DNA of 13,455 nucleotides from Actinomycetota bacterium (lineage in GTDB: Bacteria > Actinomycetota > Actinomycetes > Nanopelagicales > Nanopelagicaceae), in NCBI GenBank assembly GCA_005777515.1, contig SXMA01000091.1, positions 1-13,455 of the forward strand. Direction: 5' to 3'. Position numbers and translations under genes: made by a program. Positions within the stretch are counted from its first letter, which is position 1. Every line of letters starts with the position of its first letter. A model generated the notes under the pieces. The model was given only the letters and a program-made list of their open reading frames with translations. It did no database searches and had not been told where the DNA came from. This document shows positions 9,008 to 13,455 of this stretch, one piece after another.

Positions 9008-9264
9008 TCGGTAATTATGACGATACTTACCCCAAAAATCTCACTTATTGCAGTCTCCAAGGCGTGGCGGTGAGAGTCCTTTCTCACCTGAGCATAGTTA
9101 TGTGCTCCACTTAACTTCTCAGCATCAATGAAGGAAAGTTTAAGTTCATTGTTATTCAAGCTAACCAATCTGGCATCAAAGAATGCCAGCCATGCCACAC
9201 GATTTTCTCGCTCGAGAAGATCTAAGACGTCATTCCAGCGAGATTTAACCTCTGCTAATTCCAT
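9004..9264 (-). CDS. Small protein resembling the DnaX (tau/gamma) C-terminal domain
   Basis: An 86-aa protein without signal peptide or membrane segment. Its layout is an N-terminal helix with a W-x-x-V-L pattern (VKSRWNDVLDLLER, 6-19), then RVAW (22-25), then beta strands (ARLVSL, ELKLSF), then a helix (about 66-77) and a closing FGVSIVIIT strand. By memory, this resembles the small alpha/beta domain ending many actinobacterial DNA polymerase III tau/gamma subunits, but here it stands alone. That resemblance was judged by eye and no function should be assigned from it. The ATG at 9264 follows the preceding stop by 9 bp with no good Shine-Dalgarno. Its stop overlaps the GH25 start as GTGA, so the two are co-translated. 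It is a real gene by operon position and tight packing. Confidence 0.6.
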   Translation of the reverse strand: MELAEVKSRWNDVLDLLERENRVAWLAFFDARLVSLNNNELKLSFIDAEKLSGAHNYAQVRKDSHRHALETAISEIFGVSIVIITE

Positions 9265-9273
9265 AGTTTTATG

Positions 9274-9519
9274 CTAGTTGATGATGGCAAAGATTATTAC
9301 GACAATACCGATAATCCAGGTAATAGTTCTACCGAAAGACTTTGCTAGAAAGGCTTTACCGAAATTGAGATAGGTCAGGGCAAAGATGATTACACCTGTT
9401 CCTGAAATCAACACTGTTTTTAGTACAAGATCGCTAGCACCAGTTTGGTAACGCAGATTAATCAGGCCAAGGGCGAAGAGTGCATAGGCTAAGTATCTGA
9501 GATAGGAAAGTGGGCTCAT
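9274..9519 (-). CDS. Small three-helix membrane protein, function unknown
   Basis: An 81-aa hydrophobic protein with likely membrane helices at about residues 5-24, 31-51 and 62-80. A short basic or polar loop lies between the second and third (NFGKAFLAKSFGR). I do not recognise a family. The ATG at 9519 overlaps the stop of the upstream ATPase gene as ATGA, with GGAG 8 nt ahead, so the start is well supported and expression is coupled to the ABC transporter genes. It may be an accessory of the transporter or simply share the transcript. The next gene begins 9 bp after its stop. Confidence 0.7.
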   Translation of the reverse strand: MSPLSYLRYLAYALFALGLINLRYQTGASDLVLKTVLISGTGVIIFALTYLNFGKAFLAKSFGRTITWIIGIVVIIFAIIN

Positions 9520-10649
9520 TTTCTGCTCTCCGTAACATCATGGCCAGATTGCGATGGAAGTAGCCACGCCCTTGATGGATCAAAGGAGTACTTAGCTATT
9601 TTTCCTACCGGAACAATCTCATCATAAATTGGATCTGAGACCACTGAGATGATTCTTCCCTCATGAGTATCTAAGGTGTATTCAACGTGATTTCCATAGA
9701 AAACAACATTTTCAACCAATCCCTCACCTTTTCCAGGCTTTGAACTTCTGCTCTTGGCAGAGGTAACCAAGATAGATTCGGGACGAACCAATAAAACCGG
9801 CTTACTTGAAGAGAGAGCCTTTGATTGAGCAGCAACTACCATCTTCTTGCCACTTACCTCGATTTTGGCCTTGTTTGCTGCAGCTTTGCTAAAAGTTTCA
9901 ACAGCTAAGAAGTTTGAGCGCCCGATAAAATCAGCAACAAATACCGTTGCGGGCCTGCGATAAACCTCATCAGGTGTGCCGACCTGCTCTACAACTGCAT
10001 TTCGCATAACCACAATCCGATCAGAGAGGCTCATCGCTTCATCCTGATCATGAGTAACAAAGATGCTGGTAATACCTAATTTCTGTTGAATTGAGCGGAT
10101 CTCAACACGCATCTGCGCTCGTAGTTTTGCATCGAGATTAGAGAGTGGCTCATCGAATAAAAGAACTTTGGGTCTAACTACCATCGCTCTAGCAAGTGCA
10201 ACTCTTTGCTGTTGGCCACCTGATAATTGATTAGGGGCGCGATTTGCAAGATGGGAAAGGCTCATTGAATTCAAGACTTCACCAACCGCTTCCTTTATTG
10301 CAGCTGCCGACATCTTCTTAATCTTTAGACCATAGGCAACATTGTCAAAGACGCTCATATGTGGAAATAGCGCATAGGATTGAAAAACCATTCCCATCGG
10401 GCGCTTATCTGGAGTTAGTGAACTTAGATCCTCTCCATCTAGAAGAACTTTTCCACTGGTAGGGGTTTCAAATCCGGCAATCATTCGAAGCGCAGTTGTC
10501 TTGCCACAGCCAGATGGGCCAAGCAGGGTGACAAACTCACCAGGATTGATGGTCAGTGTAAGTTCGCGCACCGCCACTACCTTCTCTTTGTCATTACCAA
10601 ACTCCTTGGTAAGGGCATCAAGGTTTAGTCTTCCTGATTTATTTTTCAT
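9516..10649 (-). CDS. ABC transporter ATP-binding protein, FbpC/PotA/AfuC class
   Basis: Cytoplasmic ATPase that powers the importer formed with the adjacent fused permease and binding protein. The 377-aa sequence shows Walker A GPSGCGKT (44-51), the Q-loop Gln90, signature LSGGQ (142-146), Walker B KVLLFDEP (161-168, catalytic Glu167), the D-loop NLDAK and the H-loop His200. The stretch from about 245 to the end is a TOBE-type regulatory or substrate-sensing domain, containing LVRPES, which is typical of this class. Iron(III), spermidine/putrescine, aminoethylphosphonate and hexose-phosphate importers all share this architecture, so the ATPase does not identify the substrate. The ATG at 10649 has a strong AAGGAG five bases upstream, and the permease stop codon lies within that site. 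Confidence 0.95.
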   Translation of the reverse strand: MKNKSGRLNLDALTKEFGNDKEKVVAVRELTLTINPGEFVTLLGPSGCGKTTALRMIAGFETPTSGKVLLDGEDLSSLTPDKRPMGMVFQSYALFPHMSVFDNVAYGLKIKKMSAAAIKEAVGEVLNSMSLSHLANRAPNQLSGGQQQRVALARAMVVRPKVLLFDEPLSNLDAKLRAQMRVEIRSIQQKLGITSIFVTHDQDEAMSLSDRIVVMRNAVVEQVGTPDEVYRRPATVFVADFIGRSNFLAVETFSKAAANKAKIEVSGKKMVVAAQSKALSSSKPVLLVRPESILVTSAKSRSSKPGKGEGLVENVVFYGNHVEYTLDTHEGRIISVVSDPIYDEIVPVGKIAKYSFDPSRAWLLPSQSGHDVTESRK

Positions 10650-10654
10650 TATCT

Positions 10655-10660
10655 CTCCTT
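10655..10660 (-). promoter_or_regulatory. Shine-Dalgarno of the ABC ATPase gene
   Basis: AAGGAG on the minus strand lies five bases before the ATG at 10649. Its first two bases are the last two of the permease TAA stop, so termination of the permease and initiation of the ATPase happen at one spot. It fixes the ATPase start. Confidence 0.8.
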
Positions 10661-12359
10661 AGCGTCCTGTCACCATGGGGCGTTCTATTGAAACTTGACT
10701 TCTACGTACTAGCAGATTGATTAAACTGCCAATTACTAAAATAATTAAAATTAAAATACAGCAGAGAGCAAAAACATTGCCATATCTGCCCTGATCTGCC
10801 TCAGCCAGAATCTTCTGGGTAAGAATTGATGTATCTGGGGTTACAAGGAAGATGATGGGAGATAGCGTGGTCATTGAGTGAGCAAAGGCGTACATAAGTC
10901 CTGATAGGAATGCGCCGCTAATGAGTGGAAGGGTAATAAGTCTGAATGTCTTACCGCCAGGCGCACCAAGTGAAGCCGATGCTTCCTCAATTGAGGGATC
11001 AATCTGTTGCAACATAGAGATGCCAGAGCGTTGCCCTGCCGGGCTAGATCTAATGATGTAGACCATAACAATTGCGATAGAGCCACCAAGCAGAGCGGCC
11101 CCGCCTGCAACTTGAGGAAAAACGGTCACGCCAGCAACTTTTACCGGATCGTTATAGGTGATGGCATATCCAATACCGATAACTGTTCCAGGAACTGCGA
11201 TACCCAACATACCTAAGAAATCTAGAGCTTCAGAGCCTCGTTTAACTTTTCTAATAACTAGCCAAGCAATCAACATACCGAACACTCCTGCCAGGGGAGT
11301 GGCTATTAGAGCAAGCATCGTTGTTGTCTTAATCGCTCCATTGGCAAAACCACCGAGGAGATAGCGGAAGTTATCTAGAGTAAATTCATTGTTTACTCCA
11401 ATGATCTTTACAAAAGCGCCAAAGATTACCGTTGCATAGACCATGACAATAAGAGTTGTGAGTAATCCTGTTATAGAGAGCAAGAAGAGTTTGGCACCCC
11501 TAGATGTAACTAGAGTTGGACGTCCACTTGGTTTTCCAGTTACTGAAACCACGCTCTTCTTCTGAGCCCAATAGCGTTGGACCAAAAATACAAGAAGGGC
11601 AGGTAGTAAAAGCAGGGAGGAATAGCCTGCAGCAAGTGAGATGTCGTAATCACCATTGATTGCCATATAAGCCCGCGAGGCAAGAACTGTGTAATTGCCA
11701 CCGATAATTATCGGATTTGCAAGATCGGCAATTGATTCAATAAAAAGCAGTAAAAATGATCCAGCAAATCCTGGAATCAATAGTGGAAGAGTCACGGTTC
11801 TAAATATTCTCGCCTTATTAGCACCAAGGCTTGAACCAGCTTCATCTAGGGCAGGATCAAGGCTTCGCAGCATTCCCAAGAGATTCATATAAGCAATTGG
11901 AAAAAATGAGAGAGTTAAAACTAGAACAAGCCCTGGAAAGCCATAGAGCGTTGGGCGCCAATCAAATACCCCTCTGGTGATCATTCCACTTCGACCAAAG
12001 AGCACGATGATTGCGGTAGCAAAAGCAAATGGCGGGGAAATGATTGGAATTAAGTTGATGATATGAAGAATTTTCTTACCTCTAAACTCAACTCGAGCTT
12101 GGGTATAGGCCATGATGAAACCCAGAACCGTGCCAAGAGCTGCCACGGTAAGACCTAGCTTTACGGTATTCCAAATAATATTTCTCGTGACAACATCGCT
12201 AAAGGATCCAGTAATGATGGCGCTGCCTGAGGGCTGCGTTGAATAAATCAAAATATTTATTAGCGGCAGGATTATTAAAAATCCGATGATGAAAATAACC
12301 AGAACTAGAGCAATCTTTGTGAAGATGTCGTATTTCGCTCCACTGGCTTTAACGCTCAA
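10659..12359 (-). CDS. ABC transporter permease, fused two-domain (FbpB/AfuB class)
   Basis: Integral membrane subunit of the importer. The 566 aa contain two tandem binding-protein-dependent transport domains, so one chain supplies both permease halves. The first half (about 15-260) carries the EAA loop DEAGSSLGA...LPLLIPG at 172-197. The second (about 290-552) carries EEASASLGA...LPLI at 458-480. These loops dock on the ATPase. Roughly a dozen hydrophobic segments are visible. This fused form is typical of the ferric iron / AfuB / aminoethylphosphonate type, not the polyamine type, where the halves are separate genes. The start is TTG at 12359, supported by AAGGAG seven bases upstream. It follows the binding-protein gene by 86 bp and precedes the ATPase by 9 bp. 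Confidence 0.94.
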   Translation of the reverse strand: MSVKASGAKYDIFTKIALVLVIFIIGFLIILPLINILIYSTQPSGSAIITGSFSDVVTRNIIWNTVKLGLTVAALGTVLGFIMAYTQARVEFRGKKILHIINLIPIISPPFAFATAIIVLFGRSGMITRGVFDWRPTLYGFPGLVLVLTLSFFPIAYMNLLGMLRSLDPALDEAGSSLGANKARIFRTVTLPLLIPGFAGSFLLLFIESIADLANPIIIGGNYTVLASRAYMAINGDYDISLAAGYSSLLLLPALLVFLVQRYWAQKKSVVSVTGKPSGRPTLVTSRGAKLFLLSITGLLTTLIVMVYATVIFGAFVKIIGVNNEFTLDNFRYLLGGFANGAIKTTTMLALIATPLAGVFGMLIAWLVIRKVKRGSEALDFLGMLGIAVPGTVIGIGYAITYNDPVKVAGVTVFPQVAGGAALLGGSIAIVMVYIIRSSPAGQRSGISMLQQIDPSIEEASASLGAPGGKTFRLITLPLISGAFLSGLMYAFAHSMTTLSPIIFLVTPDTSILTQKILAEADQGRYGNVFALCCILILIILVIGSLINLLVRRSQVSIERPMVTGR

Positions 12360-12366
12360 AAAACTG

Positions 12367-12372
12367 CTCCTT
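12367..12372 (-). promoter_or_regulatory. Shine-Dalgarno fixing the TTG start of the permease
   Basis: AAGGAG on the minus strand, seven bases before the TTG at 12359-12357. It is the main reason for accepting a TTG start. Confidence 0.75.
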
Positions 12373-12382
12373 AACTCAGACT

Positions 12383-12428
12383 AGTAGTGAGGGGCTCTGA
12401 AATTTAATTCAGAACCCCTCGCACTACT
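12383..12428 (-). other. Intergenic hairpin between binding-protein and permease genes
   Basis: Nearly all of the gap between the two genes is an inverted repeat. AGTAGTG pairs across the outer stem, followed by a two-base bulge. AGGGG pairs with CCCCT, a G-U pair follows, then an inner TCTGAA/TTCAGA stem closes a six-base AT loop. On the transcribed minus strand no T run follows, so it is not a normal terminator. Hairpins here commonly protect the upstream binding-protein mRNA, or let part of the transcripts stop, so that the binding protein outnumbers the membrane parts. That role is inferred. Confidence 0.65.
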
Positions 12429-12445
12429 TTATTTATATTACTAGG

Positions 12446-13455
12446 TTACTTAGCTGATGAAGTTAGCGCTACTTCCTTATCGAAGCGAGCCTTGAGTGCA
12501 ACTGCTGCAACTCCTGCTGCCTCTGCTTGATAATCAAGCAAAGTAACTTTCTTCAAGTTGACCATTCGAGGGTCATACTTTCCGTTTGGATTGGTAAGAA
12601 TCTGGAAAGACTCAGCCTTTGCAGGTCCAAGATTTTGTGCTTCAGCCGATAGTGAGAAATCAATATAAGCCTTAGCAGCTTCTGCATTCTTTGCGCCCTT
12701 AACTAGAGCAATTCCACCAATTTCAAAGCCAGTTCCTTCTTTAGGGAAGGATACGACTACAGGATTGCCACGAAGTTTTGCTGCGGTGCAGTCGTGAGAG
12801 AAGACCAAACCAGTTGCAACTTCGCCGCGACCAAGTGGACCGGTTGGGCCGGCGCCGCTTCTGGTGTAGCTAAGAATGTTCTTGTTTAGATCCTTCATGT
12901 AAGCAATCGCTGCATCTTGTGATCCAAGGCGCAATACCTGTGACCAAAGTGCGGTGTATGCAGTTCCTGAAGTTCCTGGGTGGGCCATCATGATGTTGCC
13001 CTTGTACTTAGGATCTAGAAGGTCGTTCCAACTTGTTGGAGCGCGAAGACCAAGACGCTTTAGCTCATTGGTATTTGAACAGAAACCTAGTGCTCCCATA
13101 TAAATACCAGTCCAATAGCCATCGTTGTCCTGGAACTGCTTCTTGAGCATATTTCTAGTTGGCGACTTGTAAGTATCTAGTACGCCTTGAATTCGACCTG
13201 AGATATGGCTGTCATTCGGTCCGCCAGTCCAGACATCAAACTCTGGATTATTTTTGGAGGCAATTAAACGAGTGAGAGCTTCACCTGATGAGAGGCGAAT
13301 AAATTTTGTGGTGATTCCAGTTTTTGCTTGGAAAGCCTGTGTCATTGCAACGCACCAAGCCTCTTGCGGTGTGCAGAGAACATTTAGTGTTCCCGAAAGC
13401 TTACGTCCCTGGGCATATTGCAAGGCTCCGTTAACGCGCTCGCAGGTGTAGGTAA
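12446..13455 (-). CDS. ABC transporter substrate-binding protein, N-terminus outside window
   Basis: Extracytoplasmic solute receptor of the FbpA/AfuA-like (type 2) class, the ligand-capturing subunit of this importer. The frame is open to the window edge. A TTG at 13423 is not taken as the start, since coding sequence continues ten codons upstream of it and no signal peptide is seen in the window. Numbering from that TTG, the first strand is GTLNVLC (11-17). DVWTGGP (63-69), HPGTSGTAYT (148-157), SGAGPTGPLGRGE (189-201), SHDC (209-212) and EGTGFEIGG (229-237) follow. No adjacent Tyr-Tyr pair, the ferric ligand of classical FbpA, is present. His210, Asp211 and Glu234 match in kind and spacing the sugar-binding trio I recall for AfuA. 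Default annotation would be iron(III) binding; I consider an organophosphate or sugar phosphate at least as likely. Four cysteines (17, 24, 115, 212) could form disulfides. Confidence 0.88.
   Translation of the reverse strand, partial: TYTCERVNGALQYAQGRKLSGTLNVLCTPQEAWCVAMTQAFQAKTGITTKFIRLSSGEALTRLIASKNNPEFDVWTGGPNDSHISGRIQGVLDTYKSPTRNMLKKQFQDNDGYWTGIYMGALGFCSNTNELKRLGLRAPTSWNDLLDPKYKGNIMMAHPGTSGTAYTALWSQVLRLGSQDAAIAYMKDLNKNILSYTRSGAGPTGPLGRGEVATGLVFSHDCTAAKLRGNPVVVSFPKEGTGFEIGGIALVKGAKNAEAAKAYIDFSLSAEAQNLGPAKAESFQILTNPNGKYDPRMVNLKKVTLLDYQAEAAGVAAVALKARFDKEVALTSSAK

Noticed and set aside
11007..11364. Small plus-strand open frames inside the permease
   Set aside because: They are shadows of the hydrophobic permease codons on the other strand and overlap each other.
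12383..12428. Hairpin as an intrinsic terminator of the binding-protein gene
   Set aside because: No T run follows on the transcribed strand. The T-rich side is on the plus strand, where no gene is read.
13421..13423. TTG at 13423 as the start of the binding protein
   Set aside because: The frame continues in coding style to the window edge, and an exported receptor needs a signal peptide that is not in the visible part.
1..13455. CRISPR arrays, tRNA/rRNA, insertion sequences, attachment sites, riboswitches
   Set aside because: None was seen by eye. The window is filled almost end to end by coding sequence.

Overview
The window reads as dense, moderately AT-rich chromosome of a streamlined actinobacterium. 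A freshwater planktonic lineage of the Nanopelagicales (acI) type fits best. The reasons are the actinobacterial style of GlpD, GalT and a small DnaX-tail-like protein, the near absence of intergenic DNA (largest gap 86 bp), overlapping genes on both strands, and likely leaderless starts. The lineage is inferred by eye, not from a search. No RNA genes, mobile elements or CRISPR arrays were seen.

Region 1 (1-4200) handles galactose. galT (949-2058) and galK (1-942, cut by the window edge) form a minus-strand pair. Divergent from them, with only 21 bp between start codons, is a GH36 alpha-galactosidase (2080-4200). The hydrolase would release galactose from alpha-galactosides such as raffinose or melibiose, and GalK and GalT would feed it into the Leloir pathway.

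Region 2 (4197-7391) handles glycerol. glpK (minus) and glpD (plus) are divergent with 18 bp between starts. GlpK phosphorylates glycerol and GlpD oxidises glycerol-3-phosphate to dihydroxyacetone phosphate. Both convergent boundaries (alpha-galactosidase/glpK and glpD/GH25) overlap by the same 4 bases, TTAA, so the stop codons are shared between strands.

Region 3 (7388-13455) is one minus-strand operon. In transcription order it holds a periplasmic-type substrate-binding protein (N-terminus outside the window), a fused two-domain permease, an ABC ATPase with a C-terminal regulatory domain, an 81-aa membrane protein, an 86-aa protein resembling the actinobacterial DnaX C-terminal domain, and a secreted GH25 muramidase. 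The transporter belongs to the FbpABC/AfuABC class. Residues in the binding protein hint at phosphorylated sugars rather than iron.

The most interesting signal is regulatory. Both divergent gaps carry a TANNNTA heptamer that reads as a -10 element on both strands, placed identically (12 nt) before the plus-strand start codon. This suggests shared bidirectional, leaderless or near-leaderless promoters. A 22-bp perfect palindrome just past glpD, the loss of three zinc ligands in GalT, and the odd gene trio behind the transporter also merit attention. I did not find a clearly novel multi-gene system.
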